Shown here piece after piece: positions 17,667-27,759 of a DNA stretch of 64,000 nucleotides. Positions within the stretch are counted from its first letter, which is position 1. The number at the start of each line of letters is the position of its first letter. A model generated the notes under the pieces. That model was given only the letters and a program-made list of their open reading frames with translations, did not search any database and was not told the DNA's origin. Location of the stretch: NCBI GenBank assembly GCA_023398495.1, contig JAEWSG010000142.1:1-64000 (forward strand), written 5' to 3'. The stretch comes from Bacillota bacterium. Its GTDB lineage: Bacteria > Bacillota > Clostridia > Acetivibrionales > Acetivibrionaceae. A program made the translations under genes and the position numbers.

Positions 17667-18869
17667 CTATTTTTTATAGTATTCATTAAGTTTAATGCTT
17701 TCAATCATAAGATTGTCATTTACATTCTTCAGTGTAACAAAATAGTCATAATAATAAATTTCTTCCGCTCCAACCATACCATTAGATTTTAGTAAAGACG
17801 CATCAAAAGAAACAAAATATCGTTTATTTTTGGAAGAATACCCAGGATGTATATCAACCTTAACATTTTCAAGCTTATTAATCTTTTCCATATTGACTTG
17901 CAAAGGTAAAGCAGCATAATTGAAATTTGTTTTATAATTCTGATCTATTAACAGAGCATCCTTATCATTAAACTTCGCTACACCTATTTTCGAAATGAAG
18001 TCAACAAATTCGATATTTCCTGTTTCCCATTTTGACTTCAGCAATATCATTCTTTCTTTATCAATCTTTATAATGTTATTAAAGAAACCTTCTATCAATG
18101 CCTTTTCACTCTCGTAGACTTTTTTATCTCCATCACTGTTTAAATCCAGATAAGGAAGCCTTGCCATAAACTCGTTATTCAGCTTAAACAATCTGTTTTT
18201 AAGTCCAGGTTTATTATTTGCCTCTTTTACTGTAACAATTTTATATTGTCCATCTTCTTGTGAAACTTCAACATCATATCTTACCTGAACTTTAATATAT
18301 TCGAACTGGTCATCAGTAGGAGCCCTTCCAGCTATTTTATCGTATAATTTTGTTGCAGGATTTTGGACATAATTTTGATCGAACAAACTATTTTCTAAAG
18401 CTTTTGCTTTTAAATCCAACTTAACAAAATACAAGAAATTCTCACCTGTTTTTCCAATAAAACCAGAATCTATTACAGCTTTATTGTCTTTGTCTTTAAA
18501 GATTTCATAACCAACAATAGATAATCCATTAATTTCTACCACTCTAGGCAGATGAATACCAATTTCAGGGTTTCCATTACCTTCATCAATAGTTCTTTTT
18601 GCTATAAATGTTTTTAACTTTTCCGGAATATTACCAGTAACTACATTCTGATAATAATTTTCAAAAGCTTCACCATAGACAGCATCAAAATACTTATCCA
18701 ACATACTTAAAACTTTATTATCCTCTTCCACACTAGTAACAGGCGTTTCTATTTTTGCTGGCTGTTCCGGAGGCTTTTCATCCTTCTTAAATAACAATGA
18801 ACATCCTGTACTTGAGACTGTTACTGATACTAATGTCATAATTGCAAACAACTTTAGTTTATTATTCAT
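17667..18869 (-). CDS. Lipoprotein of the pilus cluster, function unknown
   Basis: The product of about 400 aa has a lipoprotein signal with lipobox VSSTGC (Cys at about residue 23), followed by a Pro/Glu-rich linker. The body of the protein (about 50-400) matches no family I recognise. The ATG at 18869 has GGGGTGGATC upstream; an earlier start at 18914 would run into the PilX-like gene. As the last gene of the pilus cluster it may anchor or align the pilus machine at the outer face of the membrane, but that is inferred from position only. Confidence 0.65.
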   Translation of the reverse strand: MNNKLKLFAIMTLVSVTVSSTGCSLLFKKDEKPPEQPAKIETPVTSVEEDNKVLSMLDKYFDAVYGEAFENYYQNVVTGNIPEKLKTFIAKRTIDEGNGNPEIGIHLPRVVEINGLSIVGYEIFKDKDNKAVIDSGFIGKTGENFLYFVKLDLKAKALENSLFDQNYVQNPATKLYDKIAGRAPTDDQFEYIKVQVRYDVEVSQEDGQYKIVTVKEANNKPGLKNRLFKLNNEFMARLPYLDLNSDGDKKVYESEKALIEGFFNNIIKIDKERMILLKSKWETGNIEFVDFISKIGVAKFNDKDALLIDQNYKTNFNYAALPLQVNMEKINKLENVKVDIHPGYSSKNKRYFVSFDASLLKSNGMVGAEEIYYYDYFVTLKNVNDNLMIESIKLNEYYKK

Positions 18870-18885
18870 TTGATCCACCCCATAT

Positions 18886-21447
18886 TTAGAATATATCATA
18901 TAAATTAAGCTCATGATTCAGAAACTTTTCCAAAAGATTTATCCTTGCAGATTTATTCAAGTATAGCATTTTAACATCTCGGTCTACTGTTGTAATTGAA
19001 CTAGGAATCATAAAAGCACCATGTGTAGTCGAACGTGCTTTATCAACAACTTTCTCCAACTCAGCTGGATCAGCTGCATCAACCACTATTCCAAGGAAAA
19101 AATCAACTGATGCGGCCTTTGTATCTGCTCCTGTATCAAATATAACCGCTGCATATTTACCTGTATCCAAATCAGCAACTTGACTTTCTTCAATTGCATT
19201 CATAGGTTTACCACTGGTGGTATCATACTGCGGATAAAATACATCACCATCATAACTTCCACCACCAGCTGCAATTATTGAGCCACGTATATCAGCATTA
19301 TCTTGTAAAATTACTTTGCCAGCCGTTACAATAATTCCATTAAAAGTTCCATTAACCTTAAGATCAATTTCGGGATCCGAATTGGCAATTAAATAATACT
19401 TTTCATCACTTGTAGTACTCCTGCTATTAGAACTTTCCGTATAAACATTTATACCTTTCTTTCCAGAATACACATCATCAATATCATGCTCGCCTGTTCC
19501 GATTGAATCACCCTTAATAATATGCAATATATAGTCTTCGGCATCTGTACCAATCGAAGAATCTGCTTTACCTTCTAAACTATCAAGCAAATTATCGAAC
19601 TCTTTACTTCGAGTTACATCCCAATCTGCTCCTGCTGCTGATGTTGGATACTCTCTTTGTGCATACTTATGAACCTTATTTTTGAGTTGAGTTTGTATAT
19701 CTTGGAATTTTCCGATGCTACCAGGAACGTGAATATCACCAAAAAGAGTATCTCTGACATTTGTACTTATAGTGTAATCATTCCAATAGGTATCACCAAA
19801 CTTAATCTTATTACCAGCATCAAATATATTGTCCAATCTATATTTTCCAAGCACTGTTGTAGTTGCAGCATACAAATTCTGAGAAAAGTCATTGTCAGAA
19901 ATATATGGTGCTATTGACAGTGGTCTAGAATACAGTCTGTTATTTGCGGCCACCTCATAAAAACAATACCCTCTTAACTCGTCAGGAATTCCTTCACCAT
20001 ACGTTGGTACAACACCTTTTCCATAGTCTGGAGCCCCTAAAGCTCTTTCATTATCAATATCAGTTAACCAATTGGATATCTGAGTATAATTTTTAGGGTC
20101 AACAATATTCCAAACCTGAAACTGATTTAATACCGCCGTAATATTTAAACTGGTAGATCCTGATCCGTAAGTACTTCTCAAATTAACATGATAATCCTCT
20201 GCAGGTTTAATCCCCCAATCATCATATGTCTTGTAATGAGCTATTGTATCAGTATCTTCTGTGTTCCATGCTATAGATGCATCCTCAATCTGTCCTATAG
20301 CCTTACCATCATCTTGAATTTTAAAAGTACCTCCACCTAACATAACATCACCATTTATGACAATCCTTGATTTAAACGAATCTGGTGACATCATTCTATG
20401 TATTGGTGCACTGTTAACAACAGCACTGGATTCATCATGGCTATTAAAATTTCCACCACGAGATAAACCAAAAAAACTACCATTTATTGCGATCAAGGAT
20501 CTGCTACCATTTACTTCCACGTCATCAAAAGTATACGCATTCCTTAATACTACAATTTTGTTACTATTCCCAAAACTTTGTATACACTGTGCTATAGCAT
20601 CTTTATATATAAATATCTCACTAAAATCAGAACTAGTGTCTGGTTTTCCGTAAGGTCCAGTTCTTATAAAGCTTCTACTATAAGCATTTCCGAATATATT
20701 AATCTTTCCCCTGTTAATAGCATATATCCCACCATATAAATATTGTAAAGGAGAAATGGTCTTTTTAGCAAAGGAACCAAACGAAAATACATCACCATTT
20801 ACTTTTGAAATTTTATCATTGCCATTACCATTTATAAAAACATCACCAACTGCATAAATAGCTGATTCCAGCTCCAATTTAACAGGACACGCAACCCTGA
20901 ATGGCTTAACAGCATAGACAATTTTATTTCCGGCATTATAATTTGTTCCTTCAGTAGAAAAACTTGATTTAGCCTTAATACCTAAATATATATCCATCAT
21001 ATAATTCATAGATGGATCCCATTTAGCATCTACAACTTCAATATCTTCTAACTCAACAGTAGCAGAGTTTGTTGAAGATGCGGAAGCAGCATTTGTAATA
21101 TTTATTAACTGTGTTTTGATACTAGAACTAGGACTGGTATAGTCAATTTTACCTTTTATGTGATTTGCATATATCATTCTGCTAGCTGGATCGGAAATAT
21201 TTAATGCTGTGTATCCACTTCCAATGTCGGGGTCATTTATCTGATCATAAATTAAACTTGACCATTTTTCAATAGCCGATTCTCCGGCATAGTATGCAAA
21301 ATCTATATTTTTATGGCGTTTAGTCAAAACTAGACTTTGCATAACAGCTTCAATAAGCATAGCACTTAAAATAACTAAAACAGTTACAACAATTACAACT
21401 GTTACCAAAGTCATTCCCTTTTTATTATTTAACTTTTTTAGCATCAT
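18886..21447 (-). CDS. Giant PilX-like prepilin-type protein
   Basis: The 853-aa product begins like a type IV prepilin, with a short basic leader and KKGMTLVTVVIVVTVLVILS. A PilX-type region follows (YYAGESAIEKW). Most of the length is then repetitive Gly/Asn/Val sequence suggesting a beta-solenoid (for example GDVFINGNGNDKISKVNGDV and FNGIIVTAGKVILQ). At more than four times ordinary minor pilin length it could sit at the pilus tip as an adhesin. GGGAGGTGGG precedes the tandem ATG-ATG. Motif FNGIIVTAGKVIL-IRGSIIA resembles the domain inserted in the VWA-like protein at 1202-3448. Confidence 0.75.
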   Translation of the reverse strand: MMLKKLNNKKGMTLVTVVIVVTVLVILSAMLIEAVMQSLVLTKRHKNIDFAYYAGESAIEKWSSLIYDQINDPDIGSGYTALNISDPASRMIYANHIKGKIDYTSPSSSIKTQLINITNAASASSTNSATVELEDIEVVDAKWDPSMNYMMDIYLGIKAKSSFSTEGTNYNAGNKIVYAVKPFRVACPVKLELESAIYAVGDVFINGNGNDKISKVNGDVFSFGSFAKKTISPLQYLYGGIYAINRGKINIFGNAYSRSFIRTGPYGKPDTSSDFSEIFIYKDAIAQCIQSFGNSNKIVVLRNAYTFDDVEVNGSRSLIAINGSFFGLSRGGNFNSHDESSAVVNSAPIHRMMSPDSFKSRIVINGDVMLGGGTFKIQDDGKAIGQIEDASIAWNTEDTDTIAHYKTYDDWGIKPAEDYHVNLRSTYGSGSTSLNITAVLNQFQVWNIVDPKNYTQISNWLTDIDNERALGAPDYGKGVVPTYGEGIPDELRGYCFYEVAANNRLYSRPLSIAPYISDNDFSQNLYAATTTVLGKYRLDNIFDAGNKIKFGDTYWNDYTISTNVRDTLFGDIHVPGSIGKFQDIQTQLKNKVHKYAQREYPTSAAGADWDVTRSKEFDNLLDSLEGKADSSIGTDAEDYILHIIKGDSIGTGEHDIDDVYSGKKGINVYTESSNSRSTTSDEKYYLIANSDPEIDLKVNGTFNGIIVTAGKVILQDNADIRGSIIAAGGGSYDGDVFYPQYDTTSGKPMNAIEESQVADLDTGKYAAVIFDTGADTKAASVDFFLGIVVDAADPAELEKVVDKARSTTHGAFMIPSSITTVDRDVKMLYLNKSARINLLEKFLNHELNLYDIF

Positions 21448-21488
21448 GTCCCACCTCCCCCAAGTTACATGAGAATATGTACTCTATT

Positions 21489-22004
21489 CTAAGTAGTTTT
21501 TCTTATACTAACTGCTATCTTAAGCTTGTTAGCAATTTTTCCGCTATCCTTTTCCATTATTGTAATTACTACATTATATACACCTGAAATAGCTGGATCA
21601 TAATAATCCGCACCTGACCCACAGGTTATTTTATATTTATATTTACTATTCAATCTACCAGTTTCCATAATCTGTAATTCGTTGCTCGTAACAGGAGCAG
21701 CCTGTGTTACTGCATAGGAAACGAAATCCTGGAAAGTATCAGGATTAGAATCCCCATTAATATCAACTAAAACCGTATCATCAACATCTATCATTGGCTG
21801 ATTGTCGATTAATCCATCTGAAACAATCTGCTTTACAGTTCTTGTTATAGCACTAATTTCTGTTTGCTTGTCAACTTTTCTCGCAATTACTTGAGTATTC
21901 ATAAATGATATCATTAATGGAACCGCTAGAAGTGCAAGAACGGTTATAGCTATCATAACTTCAACTAAAGACATACCCCTACTATTTTTTAATAGTCTCT
22001 TCAT
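21489..22004 (-). CDS. Minor prepilin (type IV)
   Basis: The product of about 171 aa has a prepilin leader and methylation/cleavage site RGMSLVEVMIAITVLALLAV, with Glu at position 5 of the mature protein, and a mostly beta C-terminal domain. It resembles PilV/PilI-type minor pilins that prime the fibre. The ATG at 22004 has AGGTGAGG upstream. It lies directly downstream of the pilO-like gene. Confidence 0.8.
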   Translation of the reverse strand: MKRLLKNSRGMSLVEVMIAITVLALLAVPLMISFMNTQVIARKVDKQTEISAITRTVKQIVSDGLIDNQPMIDVDDTVLVDINGDSNPDTFQDFVSYAVTQAAPVTSNELQIMETGRLNSKYKYKITCGSGADYYDPAISGVYNVVITIMEKDSGKIANKLKIAVSIRKTT

Positions 22005-22013
22005 AAACCTCAC

Positions 22014-23192
22014 CTATATGATATAAACTTTTTCTGTATTACTATTTCTAATAATCTCCTGCCCATTTCTATCAGAAAATTTTGTTCTTCTTATTTTATC
22101 ATTTAGTGAAATATCAACTTTCTTTGCTGAATTATTAATAATTTGAATATCAACTCCAAGTTTCTGGTTTTCTGGAATGTTTAATGGAAAACTAGCTGAT
22201 ACAAACATTTGTATAGAGTTCTTATTTAATGTTTTACCGCTTAAAGTAAATGAATACCCTGTACCACTCGATACCAAAACATCATAATTATTACCGGTAA
22301 AAGTAATCTTTACCTTAGATCTTTGATCTGTTTTAAACTTTATAGGGTTAGATGAGCCTGCTCCATATAACCAAAAATTCTGACCAGCTGCAAGAAAACT
22401 CTCCAAGCGAATATCTAAATCACGACCAGCTACAATATTCTCTTGTACTGGATTTTTATTCGTTACTGTAGAATTGCCCGATGGACTTGACGAGTCTAAA
22501 CTTACCTTCGCGGGTACAAATATAACACCATCGGAATCATCAAATCTATTAAATCTCTTACGGCTATATTCGTATACTTTATCAAGATTAGCTAATTCAA
22601 GAGCATATAAATTTATCGCCATATCTAAAACGTATTGCTGCTCACCAGATTGTTCTACATTTGCAGGTGCAGATGTGTTTGTAGGAACTGGTACATTTGC
22701 AGAATCAGTCGGTTTCAAATTAAAAGTAGTGATTTTAACCTTCCTGGAACCACCCTCAATATAATTAACAAGGTTTATTGCTTCAGAGTATGTCATGCTT
22801 GCATTAACACTAATACCAAACTCATAGTACTTTTTTTCACCAGAAGTATTCTCTACGGGTTTCCCTATACTAACAGTTTTGAATCTGTTAGCAAAAAGTT
22901 TAGCTAATTTATCTATATACTCAATGTTATCAGCCAAGTTAGCCTCACTCATTAAGTACTCTTCCAATCTCTCATTTTGTACATTTTTAATTTCAAGATT
23001 TCTCTGAAGAGTAGGTAAATTCTTCAGATCTTCTTCCAAAGCAGCTTTTTGCTGATTTGCAGAATCAATCTTTGTTTGAATATCACTAAACTTTGTCTGG
23101 GCATCTATTAATACAAAGTTATAATATACCAATCCATACAAAATCAAACCAATTAAAGTTAGAATGAGTGCATCTCTTTTCCCTTTAGACAT
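22014..23192 (-). CDS. PilO-like pilus assembly protein
   Basis: The 392-aa product has one N-terminal membrane helix (ALILTLIGLILYGLVYYNF), a coiled coil (about 35-85), a ferredoxin-like PilO region (about 90-190) and an extra C-terminal beta-rich domain (about 260-392). PilO and PilN form the inner alignment complex of type IVa pili. The protein is longer than most PilO because of the C-terminal domain. It is separated by 3 bp from pilN. Confidence 0.75.
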   Translation of the reverse strand: MSKGKRDALILTLIGLILYGLVYYNFVLIDAQTKFSDIQTKIDSANQQKAALEEDLKNLPTLQRNLEIKNVQNERLEEYLMSEANLADNIEYIDKLAKLFANRFKTVSIGKPVENTSGEKKYYEFGISVNASMTYSEAINLVNYIEGGSRKVKITTFNLKPTDSANVPVPTNTSAPANVEQSGEQQYVLDMAINLYALELANLDKVYEYSRKRFNRFDDSDGVIFVPAKVSLDSSSPSGNSTVTNKNPVQENIVAGRDLDIRLESFLAAGQNFWLYGAGSSNPIKFKTDQRSKVKITFTGNNYDVLVSSGTGYSFTLSGKTLNKNSIQMFVSASFPLNIPENQKLGVDIQIINNSAKKVDISLNDKIRRTKFSDRNGQEIIRNSNTEKVYII

Positions 23193-23195
23193 ATG

Positions 23196-23750
23196 CTAAT
23201 TCCCTTCCTTTCTGTTGCCTACACTCAGCTTAATAGTAAATTTATTTGTTTGGTCCACTACGATATCTTCTGCAATTTCAATAAAATCCAATCTTTGGAC
23301 TTTGGAAACAAGCTCTGCGATAGCAATATTATCATCTGCATTTCCTGAAATACTCAACTGAGTACCCTTATATTCCATTGTGTTAATATGACAGCCTTTA
23401 GGAACAACACTATTAACAGAGACAAGAACCTCATTTATTGGATAAGCTTTAGTGTCAATGTCGTTCATTATGGTGCTTTTTGCACCAATAATACCATCTA
23501 TACTCGCCAAATCAGATCTCACCTTTTTAACGGGATCATATTGAGGGTCATTTATTTCCTTTTCGATACTGGAAAGCGTACTCTCTAATGACATTATATA
23601 CATCTTAGGAGCTGCAATAGTTCCTGCTATAAACAGAACAACAAAAACAAAAATTGTTACTGCCTTTGCAGAAATGCCCGATTTAGGCCTCTCAGGTGTA
23701 TAAGATGTGGTTGACTTTATATCTTCCGGTAACAGGTTTATGTCTTTCAT
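23196..23750 (-). CDS. PilN-like pilus assembly protein
   Basis: The 184-aa product starts with the conserved cytoplasmic motif MKDINLLPEDIK, which normally docks onto PilM. A membrane helix (VTIFVFVVLFIAGTIA), a coiled coil and a ferredoxin-like domain follow. AGGGGGATT precedes the ATG. No pilM gene is visible in the window although the docking motif is intact. Confidence 0.82.
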   Translation of the reverse strand: MKDINLLPEDIKSTTSYTPERPKSGISAKAVTIFVFVVLFIAGTIAAPKMYIMSLESTLSSIEKEINDPQYDPVKKVRSDLASIDGIIGAKSTIMNDIDTKAYPINEVLVSVNSVVPKGCHINTMEYKGTQLSISGNADDNIAIAELVSKVQRLDFIEIAEDIVVDQTNKFTIKLSVGNRKEGN

Positions 23751-23771
23751 ATTAATCCCCCTTGAAACTTT

Positions 23772-24371
23772 TTATATTGTACCAAATTTTATATCTTTAT
23801 ATCTAACAGAAAACTCTGTAATTATATTCTCGTTAACATTTCTACCCTTATACTTTGTTTTGTTTAATTGCTCAGGCCTAATACTAAGAATTAATCGTGC
23901 TGTTTTATACCTACTTGTTACAGAAGAAGGATCTAATGAAGTAGTATCTAATTCAAATTTACTTTCACCTAAATTCAATTTATCAATTACAAGCACATAT
24001 GTAGTTCCTCCATCTACACTGAGCCACAACCCGTTAACAATTTTTCCACTAACTGTGCCGCTTTCAAATTTCCATATTCTTGAAGGTTTTGCAGGTGATG
24101 CTGAAAACTCAAATTTAATCTTATTTACTTTTAAGCTTCCCGGAGCTGAATCCATCTCAAAAGTAATGGTTTTAGCTTCCTCGACATCCTGCCTTATCAA
24201 TCTCGTTACTTCCATTACAGTATACTGCTGATCAACATACTTTGTAGTAGTTGAATAATCCTCAATCCCAGAAACAAATACAATAAATATTATTGGAGAC
24301 ACAATACCTACTATCGCCAGCGCAATCAACAGTTCAATTAATGAAAAACCTTTTTTGCTCTTTATTAGCAT
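23772..24371 (-). CDS. Minor prepilin (type IV, PilW/GspJ-like)
   Basis: The product of about 199 aa has the class III leader and cleavage site SKKGFSLIELLIALAIVGIV and a C-terminal beta domain (about 60-199). The length and domain type fit PilW/GspJ minor pilins. The ATG at 24371 is favoured because AGGTGATT sits at proper distance; the upstream TTG at 24377 is too close to it. Confidence 0.78.
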   Translation of the reverse strand: MLIKSKKGFSLIELLIALAIVGIVSPIIFIVFVSGIEDYSTTTKYVDQQYTVMEVTRLIRQDVEEAKTITFEMDSAPGSLKVNKIKFEFSASPAKPSRIWKFESGTVSGKIVNGLWLSVDGGTTYVLVIDKLNLGESKFELDTTSLDPSSVTSRYKTARLILSIRPEQLNKTKYKGRNVNENIITEFSVRYKDIKFGTI

Positions 24372-24430
24372 TGCCAATCACCTAAGCTTTCTCTGGCCGG
24401 CTTTTGACCGGCCAGATTTATAAGTATTAA

Positions 24431-24904
24431 TTATCTCCCTACACTAACAACAGGAACAGAAGCTAATGTAGTTGTTTCAACAGTAGCATTCATTCTGTCA
24501 GAATAAACCTTTATTACATATCCTGTGTTTCCACTCCATTGACACTTAAAGTCAACAGTTGATGGTGCAGATCCATTTTTAGGATTGAGATAAGGTTCAT
24601 ATACTTTTGTATCAACAGTTTGTTGTGTTTGAAGTGCCATTACAAGGTTAGCCCATGTTGAACTTGCAACTGAAGAACCACCATATTTGAGTTGTGTCAA
24701 AGTTACGTCACCAGTATCAACCATGTAAGCAACAAGTGCTTTCTGAATATTGCCTGCCTGAGTATTATCAGCTTTCTTTTTGCTGTTTGCAACAACACCT
24801 GAGAACATACTAAATGCGATTACTGCCAAAACACCCATAATAGCTATAACTATCAAAAGCTCGATAAGTGAAAAACCTTTTTTGTTTCTTAACATTTTTT
24901 TCAT
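24431..24904 (-). CDS. pilA: Major type IV pilin
   Basis: The product of about 157 aa has an 8-residue basic leader and the cleavage/methylation site KKGFSLIELLIVIAIMGVLA. A helix spine and a small globular domain with GNIQKALVAYMVDTGDVTL follow. This is the standard major pilin form for clostridia. AGGAGGG lies 7 bases before the ATG at 24904; a longer upstream frame to 24955 is unlikely. It sits just below pilC, as in many Gram-positive pilus loci. Confidence 0.82.
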   Translation of the reverse strand: MKKMLRNKKGFSLIELLIVIAIMGVLAVIAFSMFSGVVANSKKKADNTQAGNIQKALVAYMVDTGDVTLTQLKYGGSSVASSTWANLVMALQTQQTVDTKVYEPYLNPKNGSAPSTVDFKCQWSGNTGYVIKVYSDRMNATVETTTLASVPVVSVGR

Positions 24905-25036
24905 ACTTAACCCTCCTATAATTTGTCTTTTTTTATTATACTGCTTACTTATCATTATCCTATTCCATAAAAGCTACAATTTGAAATCCCCCCCCAAACC
25001 TTTTTTGGAATATGACACTGCAGTAAGCAAACTTCA

Positions 25037-26251
25037 CTAGAATTCAGCGTTCTGGTATATACTCAACATTGGTACAAGGACTGCAAGTACAACAAAGGCA
25101 ACAACTACAGCCAATACAATGGTTATTAGCGGTTCTATTAAAGCCATCAACTGTTGTATAGAAGTTTCAACTTCCTGATCATAGAAGTCAGCAGCTTTTT
25201 CAAGAGTAAAATCCAGACTTCCTGATTCTTCACCTATTCTAATCATCGACATAAGAAGCGGTGGAAAATATCGTACATTAAGTAGTGGCTGTGTAAGTCC
25301 TCTTCCCTTTTTAATCTCATCTATTACCGTGTCAAACTTTTTTATTAGAACAGCATTACCAATTATCTTCTGAACTACTTCCATAGACTGAATAAGTAAC
25401 ACACCACTTGCCATGAGGGTTCCGAGTGTACGGGAAAGCCTCGATGTTGCAACATTCTTTGTAACTCCCTTTAAAACAGGAAGTGTAATTGCTAACTTTC
25501 CAAAAAACAACTTTCCTGATTCTGACTTTGTAAATGCCTTTATACCAGCTACCAAACCGATTACTCCAATTAATATAGCCCACCAGAAATGTACGAAGAA
25601 ATTACTTATTGCAATAAGAATTTTTGTATAAATAGGTAACGGAGTATTAAAGCCTTCAAGAATTTCAACAAATGATGGAACAACAAATACCATCAATACA
25701 ACAATTACCAATACTGCAATTACTCCAACAATTATCGGATATGTAAGTGCACTTCTGATTTTTGCATTTATAGCATTCTGGTTTTCAAACTGCTTCGCAA
25801 GTCTTTCAAACACCACGTCGAGCTGACCACTAACCTCACCAGCTTCAACCATACATATCATAATTTCAGGAAATATATCATCATGCTTTCTCATTGAATT
25901 TGATAGCGAAATACCCTTCTGAATATCCTCGTATATATTGTTGAGGACCTCTCTTAAGGTTTTATTTGTAGTCTGTTGCTTCAAAACATCCAAACACGAA
26001 GCAATCGGAACACCTGCCTGAAGTACAATGGCAAACTGCCTGTTAAAAATGGCCAAGTCCTTGGTCGTAACCCTCTGCTTGAACAAACCAATCTGACTGA
26101 TGTCTGTAAAAGCATTCTTCTCAACTATCTCAACAGGAGTGTAACCTTTGTCTTCGAGCAGCCTTCTCAGCTCTTCAATGCTATCAATTTTAGTTTCGCC
26201 TGAATACAATTTTCCTGTTTCAGTTTTCACCTTGTAGCTGTATATCGGCAT
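25037..26251 (-). CDS. pilC: Pilus inner-membrane platform protein PilC
   Basis: The product of about 404 aa has the GspF/PilC architecture: an N-terminal MPIYSYKVKTETGKLYSG segment, two repeated cytoplasmic T2SSF domains (about 70-190 and 270-395) and three membrane helices. Motif GVPIASCLDVL and the near-repeat GVLLIQSMEVV mark the two halves. It connects the PilB/PilT motors to the growing fibre. The ATG at 26251 is preceded by GGGGGTTGG. Confidence 0.9.
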   Translation of the reverse strand: MPIYSYKVKTETGKLYSGETKIDSIEELRRLLEDKGYTPVEIVEKNAFTDISQIGLFKQRVTTKDLAIFNRQFAIVLQAGVPIASCLDVLKQQTTNKTLREVLNNIYEDIQKGISLSNSMRKHDDIFPEIMICMVEAGEVSGQLDVVFERLAKQFENQNAINAKIRSALTYPIIVGVIAVLVIVVLMVFVVPSFVEILEGFNTPLPIYTKILIAISNFFVHFWWAILIGVIGLVAGIKAFTKSESGKLFFGKLAITLPVLKGVTKNVATSRLSRTLGTLMASGVLLIQSMEVVQKIIGNAVLIKKFDTVIDEIKKGRGLTQPLLNVRYFPPLLMSMIRIGEESGSLDFTLEKAADFYDQEVETSIQQLMALIEPLITIVLAVVVAFVVLAVLVPMLSIYQNAEF

Positions 26252-26266
26252 TTTTCCAACCCCCAA

Positions 26267-26686
26267 ATAATCAACTGCATTTCATTTATATCATTTTGTC
26301 AAATATAACGAATTACATTTTCATAAAGTATGCAAAACTTACATAACACTGAGTTTTATAAACAAAAATGCTGTGAAGAAATATTAATCTTTAACTATGA
26401 ATTGATTTTCGAAATGTAATGAATTTTATACTTATAATATGCAATAAAGATTTTTGAATTTCTGGAATGAAATTATTGAGGTTGATGTGTACAATAAACA
26501 TAAATATAACTAATAGCAAAGTAAGAAATGACATATTCTTTCCAACCTCCCAAATAATAGACACTCCAAGAAAAATAATAACAAATATCTCTATAACATC
26601 TTTATTAATATATATAAACCTAACCCTGATTTTATCTTTATTAATTATATTTTACAACATATTATAGAAAAATACTAGTACTTTTT
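26267..26686. other. 420-bp intergenic region between pilT and pilC
   Basis: The region is very AT-rich and holds no ORF with a ribosome site. I looked for a c-di-GMP riboswitch core and a clear terminator and saw neither. It splits the pilus locus into pilB-pilT and pilC onwards, so a promoter for pilC is likely here but I cannot place it. Confidence 0.4.
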
Positions 26687-27742
26687 TCACATAGATATTA
26701 TTTTTCTCAAATTATCCATATCAACTGAGTACTGGCAAGCACTTTCGTAGTCTATAAGTTCCTGCTTATAAAGGTCTGCAAGACAGGAGTCCATGGTATA
26801 CATACCAAATTGCGATCCTGTCTGGATACATGTATTAATCTGGTGCGTACGACTCTCACGAATAAGGTTAGCTATAGCAGGTGTCCACACCATAGTCTCT
26901 GTGGCAAGCACACGACCTTTATCATCAGCACGCCTTATCAACTGTTGGGATATAATACCCTGAAGAACAGTAGAAAGCTGAGTTCTCACCTGTGCTTGCT
27001 GGTATGGCGGAAACACGTCTATAATTCTGTCGATGGTCTTTGCTGAACCTATAGTATGAAGCGTAGACAGTACAAGGTGACCTGTTTCTGCGGCAGTCAG
27101 AGCTGTTGAAATAGTCTCCTGATCACGCATTTCTCCTATCAGTATAACATCAGGGTCTTCTCTGAGCACTGCTCTTAGAGAATTAGAGTAATTTTTTGTG
27201 TCAGCACCAATTTCTCTTTGATTTATAACACTTTTATTATGCCTGTGAAGGAATTCTATGGGATCCTCTATTGTCACAATATGACACTTTTTCTTGCTAT
27301 TTATGTAATTTAGCATGGCAGCTAGCGTTGTTGACTTACCATGACCTGTCGGACCTGTTATAAGTATAAGCCCTCTCTGCTTCATAGAAAGATCGTATAC
27401 AAGTCCCGGAAGACCTAGATCCTCTATTTTAGGAACATCCTGAGGGATTGTTCTGAGTGCTATTGCACAAGTCCCTCTCTGCTTAAATACATTTACCCTG
27501 AAACGTGCCACTCCAGGGATTGCATATGAGGAATCCACTTCACCTGTATCGAGGAAGTGCTCATACAACCTGCTGTTAAGACATTGTTTCGCCAACTCCA
27601 CACAATCATGTGGCGTAAGGATAGGTTCGTCTAGATTTATCAGATCGCCGTGCAATCTGATAACCGGCGGCACACCTGCACAAATATGCAAGTCTGATGC
27701 TCCACTGTTTACCGCTTTTGTAAGAAAAGAATTAAGATCCAT
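26687..27742 (-). CDS. pilT: Pilus retraction ATPase PilT
   Basis: The 351-aa product is a full-length PilT. It has SGASDLHICAGVPPVIRLHG at the N-terminus, Walker A GPTGHGKSTT (about 130), the Asp box with ED in IVTIEDPIEF, Walker B VILIGEMRDQETI and the His box TGHLVLSTLHT. PilT powers depolymerisation of pili. It is 17 bp downstream of pilB. Its presence implies retractile pili and hence possible twitching or DNA uptake. Confidence 0.93.
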   Translation of the reverse strand: MDLNSFLTKAVNSGASDLHICAGVPPVIRLHGDLINLDEPILTPHDCVELAKQCLNSRLYEHFLDTGEVDSSYAIPGVARFRVNVFKQRGTCAIALRTIPQDVPKIEDLGLPGLVYDLSMKQRGLILITGPTGHGKSTTLAAMLNYINSKKKCHIVTIEDPIEFLHRHNKSVINQREIGADTKNYSNSLRAVLREDPDVILIGEMRDQETISTALTAAETGHLVLSTLHTIGSAKTIDRIIDVFPPYQQAQVRTQLSTVLQGIISQQLIRRADDKGRVLATETMVWTPAIANLIRESRTHQINTCIQTGSQFGMYTMDSCLADLYKQELIDYESACQYSVDMDNLRKIISM

Positions 27743-27759
27743 ATGTTACATCCTCTCAT

